Assembly (NCBI GenBank): GCA_031213475.1
Contig: JARUPZ010000014.1
Coordinates: 3,141,035 to 3,205,034, forward strand
Source: Nereocystis luetkeana
Taxonomy: Eukaryota; Sar; Phaeophyceae; Laminariales; Laminariaceae
Direction: 5' to 3'
DNA length: 64,000 bases
The notes beneath the pieces were generated by a model. The model was not told the DNA's origin. It ran no database searches and was given only the letters and a program-made list of their open reading frames with translations. Position 1 is the first letter of the stretch, and each line of letters begins with the position of its first letter. Below are positions 12,201 to 24,200 of this stretch, piece by piece. The position numbers and the translations under genes are program-made.

Positions 12201-15200
12201 AGTATATAGCTGTGTTTTGGTTTATAGGCCTGGCGACGTCTTCTTCGGATTCCTCGCCGAACAACTGGTACGTCGTGTATCGGCATCAGGTCGCCAACCA
12301 TGTATCTGGAGGACGAGAGTTCAACGAGTCCGGAGCTTACCTTGAGCTTGATGTGAACTGTCTACCCTATTACAACCCCCTTTACCGCTGCAAACTCCCC
12401 CCCCCTTGATTTCAACTAGATTGCCCCAAACACGCCAATGTATTCATTAGTGGGATAAAGTTGATTCGGTAAATAAAACTTATTCTGAACCGTACACAGG
12501 TGGCCGGAACCCCCCCCCCCCCCCGCGCTGCATAATGTGGGCGTGAAACAAATCTTGTGGAGGCGCTGAACAATGTAGCACACCACTAGTCGTACCAAAG
12601 TGAGAGGTTGTCGACACGCTACATTGATCAATGTCTCCACAAGGATTGTTTCTCGCCCACGCTGTGCAAGGGGGGGGGGGGGTCCCGGCTGTTTTGTAGT
12701 ACTGCACCAAAAATGAACCCACATTAACTCCAAGTACAGTGTGCATTCAAAAGCGCCTACCGTATGCAGTTTCTCAATGGGGTCAGGATGATTTGCCAGA
12801 CCCTCGCTTTGACACGCCGACCTCATCGGACGCGTCCTAGGGTAGAGGTCGTACCGTATTTCAGTCAAACATATTTTCTGGCTGATGATGCGTGCTTCGG
12901 TCAATATTTGGGTAGCACTTTTTGGACTAAACAGTTCTGAGTGCCGGAGGTCTCCTCAACTGAGTCACTACTATTAGCATACCCAACGTCACTGGAATAC
13001 CACTTGTTTTTCACATGTTTTTCATTGTATACTTCAATAGGCCATCGGGTTTTGCACTTCCATGTTTTCCCTAGGCCGGTGTTTTGGGTGAGGTATCGAG
13101 CCCCATGTTAGGCCCTTTTAGGACCCCAGTCCCGCTTTGGGACAAACTGCTTCGATGTTGAGTGGTTTGTTCCCTACGTGGGACTCCGGTTCTAAAAAGT
13201 TCAAGTGAGTCGCCCCAAAAGGCAAAAATAAGTGCACCACTATCGTATGCATGCGCCTGACGAGGTGGTTTCATACCGCAGTCCCGTTTTGGGGACACAC
13301 CACTTAAGTTTTGAGTAGTTTGTCCCCAAAACGGGACTGCGGCCCTGTAAGGGTTGATGTCACTGAGGACGCTACCCGATAAGGCATGCCTCATCGTTGG
13401 AACACCCCTTTGTGTGTTACTAATGCCCTTTCGTTTTCTATATTTACCTAAACCATGGGATTTGTTCGTCGGTACGTATAGAGAGCTCCTCACATGTGGA
13501 GCCTCCAAAACGAAGTTAGGTTGTTACTCCCCTGTCGTTTTTACGGTGGATCATAGTTAGTAGGACCGCATATTGTTAGTAAAAACAGGGAAATGTATAG
13601 TTTTTTGTGTCTACCATAGGTCCTATTTACTATGGTCCCCCGTTATAGTGTGTGTGATCACCTGGACGCGCTCGCGCTGCCACTCGCGCCCACACTCGTC
13701 CACGAGAAGCGTCTTTCCTACCCCCGGCTCGCCCTGACAGATATCGACAAGTGGTGAGGAAGTGGGACATACGAGAACAAGGGGTGGGGAGGAGGGATGG
13801 GGGTGTGCTCGTATCATGCATGGCCGTAGTCGTATGGCCATAGACCCTCGCATCCCTACGATGCCGGGATAGGGCACGTGGAGTCGGGGTGGGGGGGCGT
13901 GCTCATTTGTTGCTTGCCCTAGTCACTTTGACCATTAACCACGCATCCCTTTCGAGGCGGAGCAGGTCGGGGGGGGGGCTCTACTTATAGGTTGTGTCCT
14001 CCCAAGCGATTCGATTGTGTGCTCGCATCGGGGTTAGTTTTCATTCAACAGACGGTTGCGATCTTTGTGGTAGGAACAGTTTATCTATACGTATGGACGT
14101 GGATGTTCTTATTCTTTGGAAGATTAGCTCAAGCCGTGTCACACTGATCCCACCCGGCAAAAAAAGTCTGTCGATATCGGGTGCAGAGATGAACATAAAT
14201 CAGGGATTCGTCCGCCCCCGAAAGGCTTCTTCAACAGCTTGGGTATCTGACCTGTCTCATCTGTCAGGTGTGTGAATACAAACGATGACCCCCCGTCAGG
14301 CGTTGGATGCACTGCTGTCTCACGGATGGGACGTCTCGGATGTGCGCCTCACACCAAGGAGCTAAGTTAGCAAGAAGTGTACGCTCATGATCCAGCCCAA
14401 ACTAATGTTTCAATACGTAAGCTCTTGTCGGTGGCGTGGATGGGACGTCCCGGGGGTGAGCATAACGCCAAGATAAAATCGCAAGAGCTTTACGCTACTG
14501 ACCCAGACCAAACTATCGATTCTATAATCTTGCTATGTGACACGGATGGGACGTTCCGGGTGTGCGCATTGAGCCAACAGCATCAAGTTCGCAAGAGGTT
14601 TACGCTACTGAGCCAGCCCAAACTAATGTGTTTACAAGCTCTGGCCAGTGATCACTGGCAAGAGCTTATAGATACATTAGTTCGGGCTGGCTCATGAGCG
14701 TACACCTCCTACTGCGGAGTTAAACCGTTGGCGTTAAGCGCACACCCGGAACGCGCCATCTATGAAACAGTGCATTGAATGCCCGGTATCGCTGGCAAGA
14801 GCTTGTAGTAGCTTTGACTCTTGGCTGGCTCGTGAGCGTGCCATCCTTGCGGACTCAAACCGATGGTTCTATGCGCACACCAGGGATATCCCATCCCTGA
14901 GACAGCAGTACATCAAAATGCCCTGGTGCTTGAAGGGGGATTGTCATTTGTATTTCACACATCTGACATATCAGGTCAGGTAGGTCAGATCCCCAAGTTG
15001 GTTTCTTTAGGTCTTTCAGGACAGACATACCCCTGATTTAAGCTTATCTCTGAGCTATGTAGATAATGTTTTTTTCCGGATGGATCTGTATGCCACAGCT
15101 CTTGCGCACATGTTTGCCCGGTGGGGATCTGCAATATACAGCTCTTGCACACACGTGTGTCGGGTGGGATCTGTAGGGTACGCCTCTCGCGCAGCAACAT

Positions 15201-18200
15201 TTCACAACGGAAAATGTGGGGCGTGGAGACGATCTAGATTGTGGTATGTCCGACAGTCGTTGTGTTGTTGGGCGATTGTTGTCGGGGAAATCACTATGTA
15301 CGGGGTTGTTTCTGGCTCGATCTGCAATAGGATACTTGCCGTGCATGAAATTGCGCGGTTGAGGGAAGGGACGGACGGACATGTATCGTGCGTAAGTAGA
15401 CCCATCACCGCTTCCATGGGACTGCTGCAGTGAGCCATGGAACTTTTACGGCTTTGTAGTATGCCCGTGGGACTTCCATGGTGCGTCTGTTGGACAATAC
15501 TGTTCCCGTGGGAGTCCCGTGGGGCTATATTTTCTTCCCAATGCCAAGTATTGGATTGAATGTGGCCTCCTTGCAAGAAGTCGGGCGAGCTCGTACGCTA
15601 AAAACAAATCTCGGTGAGCGCACACTCAACGCGGCGACCATCTCTGGGAAAGTTCTAGGACGGTCAGCAATCAATATCTCTACCGAACCTTTAAGGTTTT
15701 GGCCTCTGCCCGAGCAGTATAGGTTCCTACAAAGTGTTCGCAGGGGCTGTGAGAAGGTAGAGCTTCTTATTGGCCAAGGACCTTACATTTCGTTTTTTTT
15801 TTGTACATTTTCCAGGAAAGTGTTGGAGATTCACACGAGCCCCCTTCCCCTCCCGCTTGGCACCCTGATCCCACGCCGAACTGCCTGATCGCACCCGGAA
15901 TCGAGTCCTCCAAACTGAACCGGCATACATAATTAGCCACCGGTAGTTGATGGCGCGGCTCTCAGTAGTTGGCTCTCTCTCGCGCGCACGTGCACGTGCA
16001 CGCACACGTTTACCATAGCTTGAAAGCGGTGTTGGATGTTGCTCAGCTGCCGCTGTTGCTGCGAGAAGTTAACGCAGAGGGAAACACCTGATTTTGGGGT
16101 ACATCGTGAGTTCTGATCCCCACGATCGCATGTGTTACTACACCCCCCCACTCAATATTGCAGTCAGCCTACGTACATTACGTTCAAATGTACCCCAGTG
16201 AATACGTCCTCGACATTACATACTTGAGGTTCGTGACAAGGCGGGGTTCCGTTTTGTGCAAAAATAGTGGGGCGCAAGTGGGCGGCCGAACGGAGCGGAG
16301 CGCCCACCGCGTCTCACCAGACACGGGGCGACGAAATTCGCTTACGCCAACGTGGCTTCCAGCACACACTCTAAGAAGGGACGGTTGGGGTGGGGGCTTC
16401 ACCTCAATGACCAGCAGCCCGCCGCCGAACCCTTGCACCAAAGACGATGCCTTCTCTAGGAGCGTGGCTCTGAGCTCCGTGTGGCCTATCATCGCAAATT
16501 CCGCGCCCCCGGAGCGCTGCGTTTTAGGACGGTCGAAACGGTTTGTGCATGCACGTTACTATTACGGGGGACCATGGTTAATATTATAGGACCTATGGTA
16601 TACATAAAAACCTATATTTTTAACCCATTTTTCCTAACAATATTTGGTCCTATTAGCTATGGCCCCCCGTAAATTGTACTTTTGTCTGTCGTTTCACATT
16701 TCGGGCCAATCTGCGGTAGAGGGGATACTTTTTGGGCCCGTTTTTTTTGTGACCGACGGAGGTCTTGACCTATTTTTACGGGAGGACATAGATATCAGGA
16801 CCAAACACGGTGTGTGAGCATGGGGGGAGGCGTGGTTTTTGGGGTCCATCGTAGGTCCTGATTACAACACAACCCCCCCCCGGACTACAGCAGTTCTTCA
16901 CAAAGGAACCACCCACTGCCTTTGTAATCATATTTGTTGGAAAAGGTTTTACTCAAGTACGCCTGCCTGTGATATATGTGCAGTGTGCAGTCCTTTGCCT
17001 TTTACTCCTGCACTCCGCAGAAGCCTAAACTTGACTAGAAAATACTCTTGAAATGTTCTTTCTGTCCACATAACGGGAGTGCAATTCCGAAAGAAGTTGA
17101 TACCGTGTTCATTTCAAAAACAAATATTTTATTTTCGTCGTGTTTTTGGGTGAGGCTTTCAAGTAGAGCTACTGCACTCGCAGCTCCTCGTGCGAGGAGC
17201 ACGCATCGGAAAAAAAAGACAAATGGGTTGATGGTCGCGATTGATTGATTGATTGGTTGGTTGGTTGGTTGGTTGATAAATCAACGAGCACTCGTTTTTT
17301 TACTTTCTTTTTGAATTGTATCAAGTTCTCTTGCTATTAATACTGCAAAACAAGACGTTACACTGCGTGCGCTAACTTCCAAAACAGGTTGGCCCCGAAA
17401 GCATGGATACAGTTCTGGAAGGGATGTTATCCCTTTAGGACTGGACCCCCGGTTCGGCCCGTTTCGGGTACAACATTATTTGAAAGTTTTATCTTGAATA
17501 TTCGTTTCTATGCTGTGCAGTTCTCAAAAACGAAAGGATTGAAGTCGCGGGTGTTTTACTCTTTTGCTTCTGAAAGTGCGTCATCGCGCACCGAGGCGGC
17601 AGCCGGCCGAAGGGGAGTGTAAACCTCGACGGGACACGATTTCCCCTTCAGAGGTATCGTCCCGATGCTGTCGAACTCGACCAGTGCCATAGCCAACCCG
17701 GCCGTTGCAGAGTCCACGACAACCACTCCCGCTCCGAAGCGAACCGTCCTTCGCAACGGTGTGGGCAGGGAGGGGTGCACGACAGAGCGAGAAAACGACA
17801 CCACACGCCTTTTTTTTAAATGGTCAGAATGAAAAACGAACCAGTGGGATAGGATTTCAGTACTAAAATTAAAAAACAAACAAAAACGCGGTTTTGTGTT
17901 TTTGTACTTTAAACCTGGTTATACAGCAGTACGAACATGACCGTTCCCCTTCTGTTCGGGTCTTCTGTTCGGGTCTCAGAAACCAATCATGGGGCGTTTT
18001 ATTTGTTTTCCTTTGTTCGGCGTCAGGGAGAGGAGTGGGGTCAAACACCCCCGATATGGCGGTGGGCGTTACTCTCAACGACGGCGGTGAAGGTGCATTC
18101 AGTTTTCGATATGGCGTGGCTTTTTTATTAAACTCGGCAGGAAAAAAAACACGATTCGGGCTCGCCCCTCGGTTTCCACCGTGTCAATTCTTCAGCTGCC

Positions 18201-21200
18201 CGTCCTTTGAAAATTAATCACCCATGTGTACTCACGTGGCTCAAAACAGTTTAGTTTAGTTTATCTTGAGACAGCCTTTGTTTCTCTGCACGTACCCATT
18301 TCCGTAGGTTCACGTGGGTTACTTACGCAGTAGGTGGAGTGAAATACTCTGCCGGAGATGCACTTAGATCCCTCGATGCACGTTTCCCGATGGCACCGAC
18401 CATAAGTTTGATTTACGTCCGTTCCTGTTCTACGCCTCCTGCCCCTGTTGATGGTATTTTCCCCGAGTTGTTTTTGCATCCCATTAATTAATTTCGCCCT
18501 CCTATTCATTGTCTTCGCCCCTCCCGCTCCCGCTCCCCTCTATTACGGGGGACCATAGTAAATAGGACCTACGGTACTCACAAAAGCCTATTTATTTCCC
18601 TTTTTCTACTTAAAACATTTGGTCCTATTCACTATGGTCCCCCGTAATAGTCGCAACTCAGATCCGGGGTCACATGGTTGGCTCTTGTCCCCCCCTCCCC
18701 ACTACGGTACGTGCCTTGGAAGGCATTTTTATCGTGAGAAGGGTTCAGCACTTTTCTTCCCTCGTCGACTCGCGTCTGATTATACCTGGGATTGATCCCC
18801 GCGCAATTACATGCTTGCACTTAACGCGGTAAGTGCTCACTGTTATCCCCCCTCCCGCAAGTGGCGAATGCAGATCAACCAGTAGCCCTTTTTAGACGGG
18901 GCTTACTTCTGTTTCGTGGTAGCTGGTGCCCCGTCGGATTCGCCGGTCGATGATTCGGGTGCCGATTTTGTGCTGGCGTCGATGCTCTCACTCCTCAGCT
19001 GTTTCCCTGCCGACATCAAGCGCGCTGTGGGGAAAAAGAAGCGAAGGCGCGCGGAACATGGTGCAACTTCGGTACCTCTGAGCTGGTAGGAGTTCACGAC
19101 TGAGAGCTAGTCGGTAGGTGCCGTCGGCCAAATAACTGGGTAAAGTCGGCAAATCACCAGCTGAAATCAGCTGATGGCCAGCCGATTCGCAGACTTCCTT
19201 CCGTCAGGCGAGTGAAGCGAGCCAGACCAGTTCTTTCCCGGCCGAGAGGGGATCCCGACGAAAAAAAGAAAAATGGTATCCCGTGTACAACAAACTCCTC
19301 CCACGAGTCGAATAGTCGGCACCCCCGGGAAACGACTAACTACCTAGTGGAGCGAATTAACTCTTTTAGGACTGCAGTTCCGTTCTGGGGACAAACCACT
19401 AGAAATCTAAGTGGTTTGTCCCCGAAATAAGGCTGCGCCACTAAAAGGATCAAATTTTGTCCGGACGCATGCTCTACGGTAGCGGTGGGGGCTGCACCCA
19501 CGTTTTCTAAGGCTCCTTCCCTCGCCTGAGAAAAATGAAAGAACAGCCCAATGAACACTCCCATGAGCCTATAGCAGGTGTTAAAGCGAAACATATTCGT
19601 AAGAATACAAATTGTGTTTTGGGAGTACCAGGTATTTTGGTACAACAACTCCGACCGGAAACACAATCCCCGTTAGGGCTCGGGTGCCAACATCAAACTG
19701 CGTCTATATGTTTAACGGTCAGAGTGGCAGTTTCGCAGCCGAGCAGCGCCGCCAGGCAGGGATAGTTTGGCAAGAACGAAAAAGTGCTATCCCTATTTTA
19801 CCGTGCGTCTTGGGCAGGAATATTAGAGCGGTCGTGACTTTTTTTTTTCATCTCTGTTAAATTTTCAGATTTGGGGGAAACTATTCCTGTTTTTCCTGAT
19901 TTTCTTTGCAAAACAATGAAGGGGAAATTCAGGATGAAGACGTTGTCATCAGAGTGGCCAGTTTACGGAGACCTGTTGGATAAGTATCGTACCGGCCGTA
20001 TTGACGACGTCGCCCACCAGCATGAACTCTCGCCGTTCGCCGCCAATGCTAGCCGTAAAGACTGGTCCGAAGCTTATGCCCACGTAGCACACGATCCCGA
20101 GGGCCTAAGTCAGCCATCGTGTTATTTCGTACAAGGGCAGGAACTCGAAACGTTAACGTTTGCATTGGCAGCACTGCACTGTACTGTACTATACTGTACT
20201 GTACTGTACTGTTTTATACTGTACTGTACTGTACTGTACTGTACTGTACTGTACTGTACTGTACTGTACTGTACTGTACTGTACTGTACTGTACTGTACT
20301 GTACTGTACTGTACTGTACTGTACTGTACTGTACTGTCCTGCACTGTATTACCCTTTGTTTAATTATGTCCCTACGTTTTCGAGCGTCAATAAAGTAGAA
20401 AAGCTCGTCTGCCTGGCGGATTCGAAACCACATGACTCCCTCCTTACTGTGCGATGAATAGTACTGCAGGTGGTCGCTCGGGTCTGACAAACGTTCCACA
20501 CATCGGACAGATGATGATCTAGATGATGATCTAGATCATCTAGGTCGTCTAGATCTTCACCCGCCGTTATGATGTGCTGTGCAAGGTCGGTATACTACAG
20601 ATCCATCCCGGGAAACACGTGGCAGATCATGCAGATAATGCCGCTCCCATCCGGCAATACGAGCTACCTTCGCACCACTGGTACCTACCTACTCCAAACG
20701 GTGCGTTTCCTTGCAGCACGGGCACGGTGGGAACATTTCCACGGCCAGTCAGCAGTGAGTGGCGGCAACGTTTCACACATCGGACAGATCATCTACAGAT
20801 CAGATAGATCATCTGGATCATCTACTATTACGGGGGGCCATAGTGAATAGGACCAAATATTGATAGTAAAAACAGGTATATGTATAGGTTTTTGTGTTAC
20901 CATAGGTCCTATTCACTATGGTCCCCCGTAACATGTTTGCTAGAGTCGTACATTACAAGATTCCACCACGCGGCAAAGATGTACGCAAGAGCTGTGTCGT
21001 TACAGACCCCTCCCACCCGGCAAAAAAATAGAGCTCTTACAGATAATACAAGTTTAGGGATCTATCTGTCCCGGAATATCTACCGTACGTATGTCATGAA
21101 ATGGGGGGTCGGATCTGTCAGGTGTGCGCAACGCTTAAGTCCTTCTCGTGACTACAAGATAGACCCTCTGGTAAGAAAACAGACTTTGAAAAATCTACCC

Positions 21201-24200
21201 TAGAAAACTTGGAAAAAAAACATGTAGAAATGATGTAGCCTCTACTGTACCGTAACAAGCTTCGAGCGTCGAACACACAAACCTTAATCCCCTCCATGAT
21301 CTTGAGCGCCGATAGGCATGCCCTCGCCGAAGGGTTGGACCCGGTGATGGGAGGAAGGCCCAAGGCTCCCACCATGACCGTCCCCTTGTCGTCGACGGAA
21401 AACTCTTTGATGACTCCCTGGTTGGATTTCATCGCTCTCTGAAGGACCTGCAGGGCAGCAGCGCGGTGAGCCATATTCATCCGCCCGCTGGAGAGAGCGT
21501 GGAAGGAAGCGAACTGTGTTCTGTTTTGTTGGCTGGACTTCCCGTCTGTTCATTGTTACAGGGAGGGCTATTGCGGGGGACCATACAGTAGTAAATAGGA
21601 CCAAATATTGATAGTGAAAATAGGTGAATATATAGGTTTTATGTCTACCATAGGTCCTATTTACTATGGTCCCCCGAAACAGCAATCAGAACCCACGATA
21701 TTCCCCTATTTTTAGTATGCCATATTTGGCTATGATTGCTGTGGGTACAGTGTCGATATAAGTCAAGTATATGACTGTCGTACTGGTCACTATTACGGGG
21801 GACCATAGTTAATAGGACCAAATATTGTTAGTAAAAATGGTTAAATATTTAGGGTTTTTTATGTATACCATAGGTATTACAGTACTAACTATGGCTCCCC
21901 GTAATATCCAAAGCAGAAGTCGAGCTGTGACACAAACGCGCCGGCCAGACACAAAGGCGCAGAGCTCCGCGAAGTGATCGCGCGCAACCAAACTGCAATA
22001 CTTATGCCCCCCCCCCCCCCGTGCTTGCCAGATCACGCCTACATATCAGTGACCACCAAATATTATATACGTGCCGGCGAAACGACAAATGTGATACGAG
22101 GACGTAGTTCGAAGAAACTGATACCAGTGTTCACTGCAATATAGGGTAGACTTCGGAGAATAAAACCAAATGGCGATCGATAGCTCACGAGAAAGATTGG
22201 CTGCATCGCGGTCCATGCTCGATAGACCGTTCATGGTGATGTTGACAACGTTGTGTGGGTTTTATTATCCCCGTACTAAGCAGCCATCAAAATGTGCTCT
22301 TTTGGGGTTATGTGTGCATATTGTTGTATACTGTACTAAACGCCATACAAACCAAATCATCATACTGCAATAGAAGGCTTCGGAGACGATAACAAAAACG
22401 ATGGCGACCGATAAATTTACGAGAAAGACGGACGCTGTATCGCGCCCACGCTCGGTAGACCCTTCATGGCATTGTTGACAAGTTGTATGGGTTTTAGTAT
22501 CCCCATACCAAACTACCATCAAACCTATATATGGGTATTACGTGTATATAGTATGCCGATATCAAGCGCCATACAAGCCAAACAACCATACATCAATGGA
22601 GAAGGCTATGACTTCGCTGGATTCCACGGCTAGTTATCAGTTGGGTGGCGATATCAAGCCAACTAACTGACTTATTGTCCACCAGGTATTTGTTTTCCAG
22701 AGAAACTAACACGTCGAGTTATGATACAAACGCGGTAGTCAGATATAAAGACTCAGATCTCGACAACTTTCCGGACGCAACAACTCGAATATCTAGCCAG
22801 CTAGCCGCTATAGTCGGCAACTTTTAGTCAAGTCAGGCAGCTCATAGGCCTAGCTAGCCACGGAACGAAATGGCGACCGACTACGTCCGAGAAAAATAGG
22901 CTGCATGACGTCCATGCTCGGTAGGCCCTTGCTAGCTAGCCGCTATAGTCGGCAACTTTTAGTCAAGTCAGGCAACTCACAGGCCTAGCTAGCCACGGAA
23001 GGTTTCGCAGACATGAGAACGAAATGGCGACCGACTACCTCCGAGAAAAACGGCTGCATGACGTCCATGCTCGGTAGGCCCTTGATGGCAATGTTGACAA
23101 CGTGTAGGGATTTCATTTTCCCCATACTAAACTACCATCAAATGTATCTATATACCTGGTATGTATTTATGGGTATTACCTATACCTGGTACTAAATAAA
23201 TTACCATAAAATATATGTATATGTTGGGTCATATGTGACGGACAGGGTGATACGTATCTATCGTAGATCTGAAAACACGAATGTATTGAAGGACACGGCA
23301 TAAAGTCAAGCATAATCCCGGGTCGTTAGGGGTCCACTGCATAGACAACGTTGACCTCTCCCCTCAAGCTGACTAGACGTTCCTCGGTAAGAGACCGGAT
23401 TGAGTCCGGTCTTGGGACCCCTCACGGTGTCATATTACATGCATCGACCGATCACGGCCGATAGCCTCTCCTTGCTACACTATACGAAGGAACTTCTGCT
23501 CGGCCTCGCGTCGGCCGTAGCGACGGCTGCAAGGGACCATGGCTTCGAGACCTCTTCAAGGCAACTGTTCCAAGGCAACTTCTCCCCCACTTCATGGACT
23601 CACGGCGAGTATAGGCTCACACTTACCCGTATATTGTATACTCTACTAAATGCCATACACACCAAGTAAGTCATCCAGCAGAGTAAAGGGTTTCGGAGAC
23701 ACCAACAAATGGTGACCGCTAAACTTGCGGAAAAGACGGACCGCATCACGTCCATGCTTGATAGGCCCTTGATGGCGATGTTCACAACGTGTATGGGTTT
23801 TAGTTCCTCCGTACTAAACTACCGCCAAATACTATGACTATTACGCGCATATAGTATACCATACGAAGCGCCATGCAAACCAAGTTATCATACACCAAGA
23901 GGCCATAGAAGGCTTCGGGGACAATACAAAAATGGTGACCGATAATCTTACGAGAAAGACGGACTCAATCAAGTGCTTGCTCGGTAGTTCATTGATGGCG
24001 ATGTGGACAAGGTTCGTGGGTTTTATTACGGAGGGCCATAGTTAATAGTACCTATGGTATACATAAAAACATACCAGGTATATATTGAACCATTTTTACT
24101 AACAATATTTTGTCCTATTAGCTATGGTCGCCCGTAAATAGTATCCCCATGTTAGATTACCATCAAATTCACCGGTATATATAGTGGGTCTTACCTGTGT

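Larger units (their letters stand above)
11255..13661. other. Intron between exons O and P
   Basis: Contains G and C homopolymers (11,302-11,316; 12,510-12,525; 12,670-12,682), a GATC-rich repeat (11,460-11,720), two hairpin MITEs (13,113-13,201 and 13,273-13,355) and a 108-bp MITE (13,541-13,648). A 162-aa minus-strand ORF (12,416-12,904) crosses both homopolymers and has no motif. Confidence 0.5.
17749..18906. other. Intron between exons L and M
   Basis: Holds the SINE-plus-MITE composite at 18,490-18,800. Otherwise A/T-rich with no motif. Confidence 0.5.

Noticed and set aside
12416..12904. 162-aa minus-strand ORF as a cyclase exon
   Set aside because: It crosses two C/G homopolymers and shows no NTPase motif; exons O and P join in phase without it.
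19871..20398. 175-aa plus-strand ORF
   Set aside because: The first half is antisense to cyclase exon K, whose minus-strand motif (GDVVNTA) is unmistakable; the second half is a GTACT microsatellite.
22046..23785. A second cyclase gene suggested by VNIAIKGLSSMD-like ORFs
   Set aside because: Only the 75-bp exon end and adjoining intron are repeated; no other cyclase segment is present, so these are local duplications.
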